Shown here: piece by piece, positions 13,264-25,024 of the stretch
How the letters are laid out: each line of letters starts with the position of its first letter
Numbering within the stretch: the first letter of the stretch is position 1
DNA from: Zonotrichia leucophrys gambelii
Taxonomy: Eukaryota > Chordata > Aves > Passeriformes > Passerellidae
Reading direction: 5' to 3'
Length of the DNA stretch: 64,000 nt
Assembly: GCF_028769735.1 (NCBI RefSeq)
Contig: NC_088179.1
Location: 7,200,001 to 7,264,000 of the forward strand
Made by a program: the position numbers and the translations under genes
The notes under the pieces: model-generated
Told to the model about the DNA's origin: nothing
The model's database searches: none
What the model saw: the letters and a program-made list of their open reading frames with translations, nothing else

Positions 13264-16200
13264 GTGAGCTGGGCTGGGCAGGGCACACCTCAGCTCAGCT
13301 GCTTGTTCCTTTGTGCTGCTATTGGAAATGAGAGCTCTGTGCGCTGTCAGCTCATTGCCGCCTGGAGAAGGTGGAGCAAATGCCAGCTGGTCACTGAGTT
13401 ACATTAAATCATCCAAAACCTGCTGCTCCCCTTCCCCTTCCCCTTCCCTTTCCATCTTGATTTTTGGAAATTGTTCTGTCCAGCCACTAGTCAGCTCGAG
13501 GTCTAAAACGGAAAGGGTTAGGAGGGGTACATATATTTAATATTTAAATTGTAATTCTTGTTACACATCAGCTGCATTTCAAACAGTTGACTTGGAATCC
13601 AGGAAGAAAAACCCCACAGAAGTAATTAATTTTGGAATTACAAGCCATTAGACATGGTCAGCTAGAAGGCATATTTGCATTCTTTACTCCACAGCAGCTG
13701 CAGCAAGTTTGAATGAAGCCCTTCATTAGCATATCCTACTAATGGTTATCAAATAAATCACAAACCAGTATGTCAGAAAGATCCGGATTAGACATGCTGC
13801 AAAATCCATCATTATGATGGGGACCTGAAGAGAGGCATTATGAAGGTGGAATAACCTAACCTTATTGTGTTGACCGAGTTCAGTGCTTGAGTAGTGTTTT
13901 GTGTAGTTGGTGGACTTCAGATGTACTGTAGAGATATGCTAGGAGCCTCAGTTTTGTATAACTTGTCTTGCAATCTGAAGTAAAATCTTGCTTGTATTGG
14001 TAAATTGTAATTTCCTAGGGGTGTTTTCTTTCATTTCAATACCAATGCTGTCAAGCTAATGATAGCTACTTTTTTTTTTTGTATTAAAAAAGTGGATATA
14101 GGTAATTTTTTTTCTTGTTTTCCCTTTCTTCACTGCAGGTCATGCCCCTCATTATTTTAAGCTGGTGTCAGTTCAAGTGCTGATTCGACATGGTGATAGG
14201 TACCCTCTGTATGCCATTCCCAAGACAAAGAGACCTGACATCGACTGCATGTTGGTGCCCAGCAGGTAAAATTCTTGGAGGTTGTCTTTACTAAGCTCTT
14301 TTTTTGCTTGAGAATAATTTTTTTCCTCTTCAAGAAACAATTTGTGCAGCCTGAAGTACACTGTGACTTCTGCCCATTGTGTATTGCCATGGTTTAAAAA
14401 ACCTGCCCCTGGATCAGTGGTACACAGTTTTTTCTTTGAAACAAAAGCTATTGTGTGTTACCAGTTCAGACCAGAGTAAGTTCTTCATATTTCTTTAAAA
14501 AGCAAAAGCTATTTAGTTGCATATTTAAGTTGCCATTCCTTTTAGATAACTTTCTACATTTTCAAAATGTAAGTGCATTGTTTGAGATGATCACTTCCCT
14601 TCACGCTTCTCTTCATCTGAATACAAAAAGCTCTCAGGCAGTTCAGCACTACCATAAGATATTTGTATTTATTTATCCATATTTATATATATTTTTTTTC
14701 TTTTACTCTTCAGAAATACAGGCTGTCAGAACTTTCCCTTAATAATTTGTGTCAGAATTCAGGAAAAAATGGGAGTTGTACATTTAACTATTAAAATACA
14801 AGTTAATAGGAAGTGCTACTGTTTGCTGCTTGACATCTCCCCCTTTCCTGTAGTTACCTCTCTCTGTTTAGATCTGTCACAAGTTAGTTATTTATGTCTA
14901 ACTGCCACTGAAACATCGTTTTCCTTTCTGTTTCAGTATAGTGCTTTTGTCTAACATCATGTCTTTGTAGATTGCTGAAAACTGTTTTCACACCTGAATC
15001 ACTTTGAGCTGCAGACCTGATCTGAATGGCTCTTTGTGGGAGAACCTTCCTTTTTTGTTTACATTCTACTCACTGATACAGGTGAATTATAGTGTACAGC
15101 AGTAGAAAAGGCCAGTGATGATGTAATTTCCCAACCTTTGCCATGGCTTGTTTGATTACATGTAAGTACTTTTAAGTAGGATGATGACGGTGATTTTTCA
15201 GCAGAGGACTTACCAGTGAACCTATTGAATACTTAAAATTAGAATTAAAATTCCAAGATATGTTAGCAAAAGCTCTGGGCAAATCTACCCCTTCATGCTG
15301 CTGTCCCCTCAGCAGTGTCAAGTTGTGGAGATTTCAATGGCTAAGGGCTGTGTGTTGTGTTCCTTCATCCATTACTCAGGAAAAGAGGCACAGTAGGTAC
15401 ACAAAGCAGTGTAGATGGACCATAAATACCTTTTGAGAATGGCATGGAATCTCCTCTGTCTTTGATTCCACACCAGAAAAACAAGAACATGATTTCTTGA
15501 CTCACAAGGGGCTTTACTCTTGTGCTGGAGGTGTTAATTCCACACTGAAAGTACATTTCACCTTGGTGCCTGGGAGATCATGGAGCAGATCTTCATGGAA
15601 GGAATTTTTAGGCAAGTGCAAGACAAAGCAATGATCCAGGACAGCCAGCACAGCTTTACTCAGGGCAAATGTGCCTGACCAGTCTGGTGGCCTTCTGTGA
15701 TGGGGTGACTGGGACAGTGGTCAAGGGAAGAGTGACCAGTGTTGTCTGCCTGGAGTCCTGCAAGGCTTTCAGGGTGGTCCCTCATGGCATCCTGAACTCC
15801 AGCTGGAGACGTGTGGGTTGGAAGGGTGGACTGCTCCTGAATGGCTGCAGAGGTGCTCCGTATCTCTGTGTCCATGGAGGCCCTTGGTGAGTGGTGTCCC
15901 TCAGGGCTCTGGGACCAGTGCTCTTCAATCCCCTTATTACCAACATGGGCAGTGGAATTGAGTGCACACTCAGCCAGTTTGCAGTGGCAAGGAATTTGTG
16001 TCCAGCTTGAGAAGCGGATCCATAAGAAACTCGAATGGGTCAAGAAGTTCAAGAGGTTCACCTGGCTCAGGGCAATCCCAGACATGGGTACAGACTGGGA
16101 GGGGTCTCTGAGAAGAACCCTGCAGAGGAGCTGGGGGTGGATGAAAAACTGGGCAGGAGCCAGCAGTGTGCACTGGCAGCCCAAGAGGGCAGACACTGGC

Positions 16201-19200
16201 TGCTGCTGTTCTGTGCTCACACTTCAGCTTTCACCAAAATGCCTGTTTTGTCAAGAGGTGTCATCCAGGGGTCTGGTCCAACATCCTTCAGGAGAAGTTG
16301 GATGTTCTTGAGAGGTCCCTAACCCCAGAAGCTCTCAGTGCCTACTATAAACTGAGTAGCTGCCTGAAATGAGATGTGCATTCCTGAGGCTGCAGAGAGG
16401 AGACCAAACTTCAGTTATCTCTGCCAGAGAGTGGAGTGGGAGTTGTTTTAATAAAAAATTAATTTTTCTAAGAAGATGGAAAATGAATTGTTTGCTAATA
16501 GCTATGATAACATTTTTAATGACCTGCCTGTAAGGGGTGAGATTATTTTCAGCATGAAATACTAAGTAGAGAAATATGATCCAGATTCCTAAAGGCTCTG
16601 ATCGTCTGATCTTTCTTAATATCTGTCATGTTAGAATGTCTATGAGAAAGCTGTATTGAAAAGATGTTAACAGCAAGTGACAGTGTTAGATGAGTAGCTG
16701 TGTTTCTCAATATTAGTGTGCCACATGAGACCTCAGTTTTGTATTTGTCAGAAAAGCTTTTATAGCTGTTTCCAGTTCAGTTTCAGGCAAGGAGTACAAC
16801 ATTCAAGGCCCTGGAGTCAGAAAAACTATCCATAAAAGGCAAGGATCAGTGTGGCTTTGACACAGAATGACCAAGTGGAGCAGTTGAGAGGGCACAGCCA
16901 GGCTCTGGGGAGGCCAGAGGGGAGCACCTGTGGCTCTCACTGATTTGTGAGCATTAGAGCATCACTGTGTAAATGACACATCCCTTACCACTCACAGCCA
17001 CTGAAAGACCTTGTCTCCTCAAGAACAACATTTATATAAAAGAGCATCTCCTCTCCTAATTTAGGGCAGCAAGAAAGATGAAAGGAGTTGGCTCTGCACC
17101 ATTCTGTCCAGATGTGTTAAAGCTGACCTTACTGAATAAAGCTAGAATGAAGCCATTGTTTTGAGTGGAACATTCATTACTTCAGCATCAGGAAGTTATT
17201 TGCTGCGTTTGCCTGTCAGGCTTATATTCCTTTGTGATGTAAATTTGGAGCTTGATTGTAAATGTGTTTAAATGGGGAGTGTGACAGGGTCTGTTATCAC
17301 TGCCTTTGAACTGAGGCTTTCTTGCTGCTGTACAGTTGAGCTGAGATGTCTGATGGAGAGTCTGGCTTGTTTAAGCTTTCTGGACTTACAACATCAGATA
17401 AGCAAGCTGCTCATATGCAGGCTGCTCTTTATTTGACTTGGCATTCAGCTGATGGAATTCATTAATTAAGCAGATTATGCCACAGCCCCCTGGACTTCTA
17501 ATGGATATGCAAAATAGCCTTGAGGTCACGCTTGGGTTTTGTGAATTATGGATTGTGACATATAAGTGTGGGATGAATATAAGCAAATGGATTAAATGCT
17601 TTGGAGATTTCTTCCATCTAAAACTTCAATTAATATTATTGTTATAATTTTTATTGTTCTGGATGCAAATTTCCAAAGGGAACAAAATAATGCATTTTTT
17701 TTTCCTCAAGAAAACTACTTGAATGATATTATGAAAATTTGTTCATTGTAGTATTTGCTTATGGGGGAAAGAAATTAATCCCACACATTTTTTTCCTTAT
17801 GTAGCTCACATTTATAGTGTCAGAAGTAAAAAGTATGCAGTGTTTCTTCGCTGAGTTTGTATGTGAGAGAGAAGAAATGCTTTTTGGAAGATGCTAAAAT
17901 GATTTCAGAAGACTGCTGTAATTTGATAGTAAGCTGGGTTAATTAGCATATACTTGAAGACATTTTGAGAGGTGTTGATGGTAATCATAAGAAGCTTAGT
18001 AACAAATACCGAAATTTTAGGTTCAATATGCACATGTTTTGAAGCTGCCACAGAAACAAGCTGGGAGCGGGGAGATGAGACAAGTATCATCCTGTGAGGT
18101 GAAGGGAGTGTGGATCTGACTTGGAGTGAGCTCAGAGTGGGATCCAGACCAGAGTCAGGTGAAGAAAGGTCTCCTGAGGCCTCTGCTGGCTTTAAAGAGT
18201 CAGACAGCAGTGGAGGAGATGGGATTCCAGAGCCATGGAATGGCTTGGGCTGGAAGGGACCTCACAGACCCTCTCATTCCCCTGCCAGGGGAGCGCTGAG
18301 GAGTTGGTATAAAAGTGTACAAGCTGTGAGACCTTTATGAATAAATAATCCCCAACTGTACTTCTGCTGCCTTAGGATCTCTTCTGTGGACTACACTGAT
18401 CTATTGTTGGGTGTAGTGGCTTTCCTCATTCATTTGTTTTGTGAAAAGCACACACTGTAGTACTCCTTTGATCTCACACTTCTTTTGCCTACTTGAACTT
18501 CACAGAAAACACATGGTTTTTTTGCTTGAAGTTCTAAAATTATTTTTTTGCATTTTAAGTAAAGAGAAAAGGATTCACTCTTGGGATAGTTTGCAGGCAG
18601 AATCTTGTATTCTGTGATTACAGAAAAGTCATGTTTGTGTGTCTGAAGCCTGGTGGGGTCATGTTTACTCACAGAGTGATGCACTGAGGGCTCTGCAACT
18701 CCTTGTGAGAAGCTTGCTCCTCTCAGCTTTTGCCATGCATTTTTGTATTAACTCCTCAAGAAAAAAAGAAATGTTATTGAAGGATGCCAGCTCTGTTCCT
18801 GGCAGAAATACAAAATATAGTTCAAATAGTCATGCAATAGTTCTTCCCTTGTGCACTGGTAACAGGGTAGCAATAAAAGGTGATATTAAAGCCTTTTAAG
18901 ACCTTTGCAAATATGATATTTAAGTGTTGATTAAGGATTTAAATGTTGGTCCATTTTAATGCTAGTGCATGAAAACCAGAGTATTCAATCTGGGATCTAT
19001 TATCCCAGTGCTTAGGTTGTAAATTACGAAAGGATCAACTGAATTAATTATTTGAGGAAAAAGATGCATCCTCAGTTTTGTTACAGATAAAATTTATTCT
19101 ATTGTACACAAATAAAATTATTAGAAGGCAAATGAACAGATTTTAAATAAGGGAACAAAATGCTAAAATTGGGAAGTGTGGCTGCTGTTAGTGGGTTTAA

Positions 19201-22200
19201 ATGAAAAGCTGTTCCATTTTCTGACAAAATTTGAAATATTTTTTATACTCCTACCTTTTGCAAATGTGGTAGCTTGCCATTGTAAGGCCAGGAAAATTAC
19301 AGAACGATATCTCTTTAGTTCATTTTTGTTTTCTGATTACTCTTATGGAAATAAAATTTTGAGGATAATTCAGTCTTTTCAGCTGTACAACGGAGCAATT
19401 TCCTTTGCTTCCTGCTCCAGCAGCCCCAGCAGCCTCAGCCGTGTTGCCTGGATACTCCATCTCCTGCAGCATCTGTAAATTGGCCAATTCAACAGGAGGA
19501 TTCATATTCTAAATAAAAGCCAAGTCCTGGGGTGGGAGGGGGGAATGCTTTGTCAGCTGGGAGCCTGAGTGCTGCTGCAAGTCTTGCTGCTGAGAAAAAT
19601 AGATGTTTGTTTGCCCAGTTGTGCAGGGATGTCTGTTTAACAAGGAGTAAGCTTTGAATTTCTATTCAAAAAGATGTCCAAAAGTCATATTTCATATATT
19701 TCATAATGCACTTCTGCAGGCTTGGGCTTATCCTGTGCTCACTTTAAATCCAGTGTAATCCAAAGTTAAGTAACTTGTGTCTCCATGTCTAATATTATTA
19801 ATACACCCTATTAATATGCTGGAATATAAAATCATCAATTATCATCCCTTTTGTAATTTTATCTTAAAAGTTAATTTATTTTGCCTGCCATTTTTTCAGA
19901 AAAATCCTTTTGCAAAGTACAGATAAATACTTTTCTTTCTTCTTCCCTTTCTTTCTTCCCACAAGTGATTGCTGGCAGTTTTATCAGCACAGATTTGATT
20001 CCATTAGAATTCTTTCAGGCTTTTCTAAGCAAAGCAGCAAAAGAAGCAGGATGGATAAAGCACTTCTGTTAGTTTTCTTTCACATGTGTTTACAGAACTT
20101 ATTAATTAAATGAACAGAGTTTAAGGAAAATTTTGATTGTCAATTTATTAATGTGTAGAGTTTTGTAAAGTTCAAAATTTAGAAAATTGGTGGTTCAGCC
20201 TGCTACCTCTGTAATAAGCTTAAAAAGCCATTTGCTAATGGGTGTAATTTAATTTTCTCAACTTAATTCTTCCATTTTTAGATTTCACTGCTGGGCTGTG
20301 AAAATAGTGCAATGTACAAAATGTTCTGTTGGAAATGTTCATCTGGAGCTGGAGTAAGCTTCTAATGTATGATTGTAACACAGGAAGCTTCCACTGCTTG
20401 AGAAACAAAAATCAGGCTTTGTTCTTTCTCTGCTTTGCAAATACTGATCTTCAGTTGCCCTGTTAAAGTTACGATATACAGAAGAAGCTGTGGATTTAGA
20501 ATATCATTAATTGGCTGGTTATCCTTTAATTTGAAGTAAAATGAAAAAATTAGTCTGATTTTTAATCTCATTATGCTTTTTGTCTCATTTTGCATTTTTT
20601 TCTTACTGGCAGTTGTGGCATAATAATAACATTTTCCTGCCAGGATTTCTTTTTTCCTGAAAAGAAATTAAATCCTGGGAAATTCAAGTTTTATAAAATG
20701 ATATGAGCTGCTTTTATGTTGACAGACACTGATTGTTATGAGCCCTCCTGTATGTGCAGGCTGTGAGCAGAGCTCTGCAAGAGGTCCCCTCATGTGTGAG
20801 AGTTGCTCAGTTGGCTCTTCTCAGTAAGCATGGATGTCTTTGTCCCAGCAAACTTCTATTCCAGACTCTCATTCCTGCTTTAGTGGTGCTACTGCTCCCT
20901 CTGGTGTTTCATGCAAGTCAGGTTTCTTTTTGAGACCCAAGGTTTTTATATCCAAAATAGTTTATCCTTCTAACAAATGTAAATATGAACAGTAAACACA
21001 AATCCCAGAGTTATTTAATAGATACCTGGCAAAATGTATTTTGTATGTATTTTTTAAGCAACGTGAAAATAACTGTGTTCAAACTGAACATCCTATTAAG
21101 ACAAGAACCATCTGGAGCAGAGTTGGGTTGCTAAGCAGTTTCTGATGCAGTTCTGCACAAAATTAGAGAGGTGACTGTAACCTTTGGTAATTGCTGATAT
21201 TTAACAAGGAAGTCCCCACTTGTGTAATGCATTTCTGCTGAAGGAATGTGATCACATGTGATCACAATGTGATCACAGTTTTATTTTTTAAAGGTTCAGG
21301 TTACCTTTGGGTTACATTGTGGGATTTTTTGTACCTGTAGCTTTCTGTGCAGCAGGACCACAGTGAGCTGAATCCGTGGTGTATTTGAAATTTCCAGTGC
21401 AATAGGGGAGATTTAAGCATTCTTTCACTGACTTGAAATCTGTTTCAGTGAGTTAACTTGGATATTTTAGTGAATATCTCTTCCAGCTGCATTCATTACT
21501 TCCATGGCAGAGTATCTTACTTGTGTGTGTGTCCAGGAGTGTTGGCCTCTTCCTGGATAAAAGTGCAATACCCTAAACAATGATTCCAGTTTTAATGGGG
21601 ACACTGGGTACTGCTTTCCAGTTCCACGTAATCAAGGCTACATGTGCTATTTGATTTGAGGCTGAAGGAAGTAGAAATAAAAGCTGAGATTGTGGTCAGC
21701 ATTGCACATTAAAATATCTGAGAATTCCTTCAAAATCATCTGCCTAAAGTACTGCATTGAACCCCTTTAGAGTGTAACTGGCTTTGGCTGTGCTGTTAGA
21801 GGGTGTTGGTACTTCAGAAACGAGAGAGGTTTGGAGGGTTTTTTTAAGGATTTTAAAATATATTTTCTTTTTCATTTGAATACATAGCAGTATTAGTAAC
21901 TGAATTCAAAGCAACCCCCAGAAATTGCTCTAAAATACTTAAGTGGAAGATATCATAATTTTAACGTGACAAGACATAGTTCTTTGTAGCTCTTTGGCAG
22001 ATAGTAAGTAGTTAGGTTTCTTTTCCATACTTGCAAAAGTCCTGAGTAAGAGCAGATGTTGTCCCAGTGGGAAATAACTTCACATCACGAAACTTCTGAT
22101 CTGACATACTTGGAATACTTGACTCTCTTGAACTGCTTTCCCATATGCTTTTGGAAGTTTCACATTTTGGTTTTTATCTCTCTAGGAAACCTTCTCATCC

Positions 22201-24552
22201 TCAGCTTGAAGCCTTCATTAAGCATATGTCCAAAGGGTCTGCAGCCCAAATGGATGGTTCTCTGAGCAGCCTGCCTCACTTCCCCAGCCATTCCCTGTGT
22301 GAAATGGGAGAGCTTACACAGACAGGTGAGTTCCCCAGCAGCTCTGTCTCATCCTCTGCTCTATTGAACACAGTCTGCTTGAGAAGGGACCTTCTGAGTC
22401 TCTTTATATTGACATAAATGCTTTTTTATGCCATTTTATCATGTTGGTCATATCATCAGCTATGCTGGGATGTGTAACTCAACTGTGAAAGTGGCAACAG
22501 TTGCAGAAACCATGCTTTGTCCTATGGCTTGACAATCCTGTTACACACTGGTCAATCTTGGCATCCCATTTAAATTCCTTTGTAGCAAGTCAGAGCACCT
22601 TTCTTTCATGTTGCTTCACACCTCAGAGCTGCTCTGTTACCCTTGTGACAAACAGCACTGCTCAGTCCCTCCTGAGGAAGATCTGGTGCTCTGTTACTGA
22701 CAGGGCGGGGATTCAAAGGGGCCCTGTGTCCCCTACAAGAGATGCTGATGTAGCAGCCAAACCTGGTGTTATGGAAATGCTTTATACATCTGGTGCCTCT
22801 CAAATTCTTGTGGGATCCCTTTGGAAGGAATCCTTGGCCACTATCAAGTCTTGCAAAGTGATATCAGGAGAAAGCAAGGCAGGACACCACTGAAATTGCA
22901 CAGACACATGGATTGTGTCACTGAGCTGGCATCTGGGGACTCCTGTGGCTTGCAGCAAGGTATACAGAGGTGTTGTAGTGCATAAAGGCTTCAGGCCTAT
23001 TGCTTTGCTGCTGTGCAAGAAATATGGATTCTGGAGTAGAGGTCTAGGCACATGAAAAGGATACACTGTCCAGCTGGATAAAGGCAGAGCTTTAGCATAA
23101 ATTATCAAGCAATTTAAATACTCCCTGAAGGAAGATGGACAAGGAAGCTGGATGCAATTGCTACGCCTCATGATTGTTTTCTGAGTTTACATACTAATTT
23201 ACATTTTGTGTATTTGTGTCCTGACTGCTGGTGGTTTTATTGGCTGCCATAAATTTTCAGGGGCGCAGCATTCTCTGCAGGCCTGAAAACCTGACTGAGG
23301 TGCAGTCTTCAAAAACACCTTACTTTTAGTCATGTTAGACCCATTCAGTCTGTGTCTTAGTCCAAAGAATTAATATTAAACCACTGAGGTTATAAACAAA
23401 CTTTATGGAACCAACTTCTTTTCTTTAGATCAGGCTAGTTCCTAGAATATGAGAGATACTGAAGAATAGCAAGTTTCTCATGTTTCAGGCACTTTTCTTT
23501 ACAGTCATCATAAGTGCAGTTCAGTTTTGTAAGTTTATCAGTAAGGCTACTATCTGTAACTTTTTTTTTGCATAACTGCAAAGATTCTAATCACGTGTTG
23601 TAATTTCTGTCACAATGCAGGGGTTGTACAACACCTGCGAAATGGACAGCTGCTCAGAGAGATTTACATCAACAAACACAGACTGCTCCCCAGTGACTGG
23701 ACAGCCAAGCAGCTCTACCTGGAGACCACGGGCAAGAGCCGGACCCTGCAGAGCGCGCTGGCCCTGCTCTACACCTTCCTGCCAGATTTTGACTGGAAGA
23801 AAATTAACATGAGGCACCAGTGGAGCACCATTTTCTGCTCAGGAAGCTGTGACTGTCCCATGAGAAACCACTACCTGGAGGAGGAGCAGCGCAGGCAGTA
23901 CAGCTTACGGGTGAAAAACAGCAATTTGGAGAAGATCTACGTGGATATGGCAAAGATTGTGGGCATTCCCACCAGGCAGCTGAGAGCTTCTAACCCTATA
24001 GATTCTCTCTTGTGCTATTTCTGTCATAATGTCTCATTTCCATGTACCAAAGCTGGCTGCATTGGTATGGAACACTTCAAAGTAATCAAGAGACACCAGT
24101 TGGAGGACGAGAGAGAAAGACAGGAAAAGAAACTTTACTTCTTGTATGCACTGTTGGCTACTCATCCTCTCCTCAACCAGACTGTCAATAGGCTGCAGCG
24201 TATTGCAGAGGGCAAGAAGGAGGAAGTGTTTGTCCTCTACTCTGCACATGATGTCACCTTGTCACCTGTTCTTAGTGCCTTGGGCATTACAGAGGCCAGA
24301 TTTCCCAGATTTGCTGCCAGATTAGTTTTTGAGCTGTGGCAGGATGGGAAGAGGCCCAAAGAACACTTTATCCGCATCCTGTACAACGGTGCTGATGTCA
24401 CATTCCAGACCTCCTTTTGCAGGGATCATTATAAACGTTCCAACAAGCCAATGTGCCCACTAGAAAAACTTGTCAACTTTGTCAAGAGGGATATGTTCTT
24501 AATTTTTAACAGTACAAGCTACTATGATGCATGTCATAGGAGAGCACTGTAG
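13102..24552 (+). CDS. PXYLP1: PXYLP1, 2-phosphoxylose phosphatase 1 (3' four coding exons; 5' coding exon missing)
   Basis: Spliced CDS: 13102-13263, 14139-14265, 22186-22325, 23621-24552 (stop TAG 24550-24552). The product removes the 2-phosphate from xylose in the glycosaminoglycan-protein linkage region, opposing the kinase FAM20B, and acts in the Golgi as a type II membrane protein (family knowledge). All junctions are GT-AG and keep one frame. About 453 residues are encoded; adding the roughly 26 residues of the missing signal-anchor exon gives about 479, against 480 in human. The histidine acid phosphatase signature RHGDRYP lies near residue 97-103 (14186-14206) and the second catalytic motif HD near 379-380 (24247-24252). 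Other landmarks are KSRKRIMPD, MGELTQTG, GKSRTLQS, the CSGSCDC cysteine cluster and the C-terminal YYDACHR. Potential N-glycosylation sites are NVSF, NQTV and NSTS. No frameshift or internal stop is seen, so the gene looks intact and functional. Confidence 0.97.
13264..14138 (+). other. PXYLP1: PXYLP1 intron (875 bp)
   Basis: GT-AG phase 1 intron. A pure pyrimidine (CCCCTT)n run lies at 13427-13453. From about 13560 to 13860 the sequence is unusually free of low-complexity tracts and contains homeodomain-type TAATTA, an E-box (CAGCTG) and CATTAGCATAT words, giving the look of a conserved intronic element; no alignment was possible. Confidence 0.8.
13427..13453. repeat. Polypyrimidine (CCCCTT)n microsatellite
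   Basis: Four CCCTT/CCCCTT units follow one another on the + strand. This is a mirror-like polypyrimidine run inside the first visible PXYLP1 intron. Confidence 0.8.
14139..14265 (+). CDS. PXYLP1: PXYLP1 coding exon with the catalytic RHG motif
   Basis: The acceptor is CTTTCTTCACTGCAG ending at 14138 and the donor is CAG|GTAAAA at 14266. The exon opens by completing the split Gly and encodes HAPHYFKLVSVQVLI followed by RHGDRYP, in which His (14189-14191) is the phosphohistidine nucleophile of branch-2 histidine phosphatases. It continues with IPKTKRPDIDC and ends in a split Arg codon (AG|G, phase 2). All key active-site residues of this motif are present. Confidence 0.97.
15570..16365 (+). 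mobile_element. CR1-type LINE fragment, decayed reverse transcriptase region
   Basis: Conceptual translation in changing frames shows remnants of the CR1 ORF2 C-terminal half: a finger/palm-like segment (LESCKAFRVVPHGIL, about 15750-15800), a VPQG motif (about 15895-15910), then GNPRHGYRLGG and SQQCALAAQ (about 16070-16180), which are typical of the distal CR1 ORF2. The frame is broken several times by stops and indels, and part of the catalytic region is missing or scrambled, so no functional product exists. The sense strand is +, the same as the host gene. Confidence 0.8.
17380..17560. promoter_or_regulatory. Possible conserved intronic enhancer-like element
   Basis: This 180-bp stretch packs a GATA word (CAGATAAGC), a homeodomain-type core (TTCATTAATTAAGC), a POU-like word (GATATGCAAAA) and a nuclear-receptor-like half site (GAGGTCACG), with little low-complexity sequence around them. 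Such mixtures are common in conserved non-coding elements. The call is pattern-based; there is no conservation evidence. Confidence 0.3.
18225..18300 (-). mobile_element. Short CR1 3' tail remnant
   Basis: CATGGAATGGCTTGGGCTGG followed by AAGGGACCTCACAGACC is the reverse complement of the typical CR1 3' end (GGTCCCTTCCAACCC then tail). Only about 75 bp remain and the ATTCTATG tail units are not preserved. Confidence 0.7.
21247..21277. repeat. Triple palindromic TGTGATCACA cluster
   Basis: The 10-bp self-complementary word TGTGATCACA occurs three times, at 21247-21256, 21257-21266 and 21268-21277. It is a small tandem repeat whose unit is itself a palindrome, inside the PXYLP1 large intron. 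Confidence 0.9.
22186..22325 (+). CDS. PXYLP1: PXYLP1 coding exon (phosphatase domain)
   Basis: It starts with G completing the split Arg codon and encodes KPSHPQLEAFIKHMSKG, a variable linker, and SLCEMGELTQTG, ending in a split Gly codon before donor G|GTGAGT at 22326 (phase 1). The MGELTQTG segment is a conserved structural feature of histidine acid phosphatases (GxLTxxG), located between the two catalytic motifs. Confidence 0.96.
22326..23620 (+). other. PXYLP1: PXYLP1 last intron (1.3 kb)
   Basis: GT-AG phase 1 intron ending in CTGTCACAATGCAG. Open frames exist on both strands at 22501-23171 (130 aa +, 123 aa -) but neither resembles a known family and neither has splice or start context. 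The interval could hold an ancient unrecognised transposon remnant. No other feature was seen. Confidence 0.85.
23621..24552 (+). CDS. PXYLP1: PXYLP1 terminal coding exon with the HD catalytic motif
   Basis: The largest exon, 932 coding bases, encodes the last two-thirds of the phosphatase domain. It begins VVQHLRNGQLLREIY, continues with LYLETTGKSRTLQS and DFDWKKI, then a cysteine cluster (CSGSCDCP) and a second one (LCYFCHNVSFPC). The family motif SAHDVTLSPVLSALG at about residues 377-391 supplies the catalytic HD pair. The protein ends CPLEKLVNFVKRDMF, then a NSTS segment and YYDACHR. The open frame is continuous from the acceptor to TAG with no defect. Confidence 0.98.
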
Positions 24553-25024
24553 AGAAGGGAGGAGGAAAGGAGGCAGTGTTAACTTATGTCAGTGATTTGT
24601 TTTCTGGCAGAGGCACAGTTCAGTTTTCTTACTTCTTGTATTTTCATGTGTAAGTACAGAAGGCTAATGCTTGAAACATTTTTCAAATAGTTTTATTTTC
24701 ATTCAGGCTGCAGATGGCCTTCAGTAGAAGAACAAATGCCAAGGGTTATGTGTGTGTGTACACTCACAAATGCTGTTAACTGTTGTGATAAACCATGTGG
24801 TGAATGTGACCTGGCCCTTGCTTGATAGAGTGAGAGAGCACAGACTTTGTGTTTCTCTGTTCCAGAGCAATACTTGGATAGCCTGAGTTTAAAGCCAAAA
24901 CTCCATTTTTTTTCTAACACCATCTCAGTCATTTTAAGCACTTCATGTCAGGGTCATTATGAATTCCAGGTGTCTGCATTAAGGCATTTTAAAGGAATTT
25001 TTGAATTTCTTTACTCAGAGGAAG

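Larger units (their letters stand above)
14266..22185 (+). other. PXYLP1: PXYLP1 large intron (7.9 kb)
   Basis: GT-AG phase 2 intron. It contains a long decayed CR1 fragment (about 15570-16365), a short reverse-orientation CR1 tail (about 18225-18300), a regulatory-looking stretch at 17380-17560, and a cluster of three palindromic TGTGATCACA words at 21247-21277. No coding exon was found in the remainder. The acceptor is TTTTTATCTCTCTAG, ending at 22185. Confidence 0.85.

Noticed and set aside
15660..16311. Several 60-186 aa open frames on both strands
   Set aside because: They fall inside a decayed CR1 LINE; the readable blocks change frame and are broken.
22501..23171. 130-aa + and 123-aa - open frames in the last PXYLP1 intron
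   Set aside because: No family resemblance, no splice or start support; at most an unrecognised old repeat.
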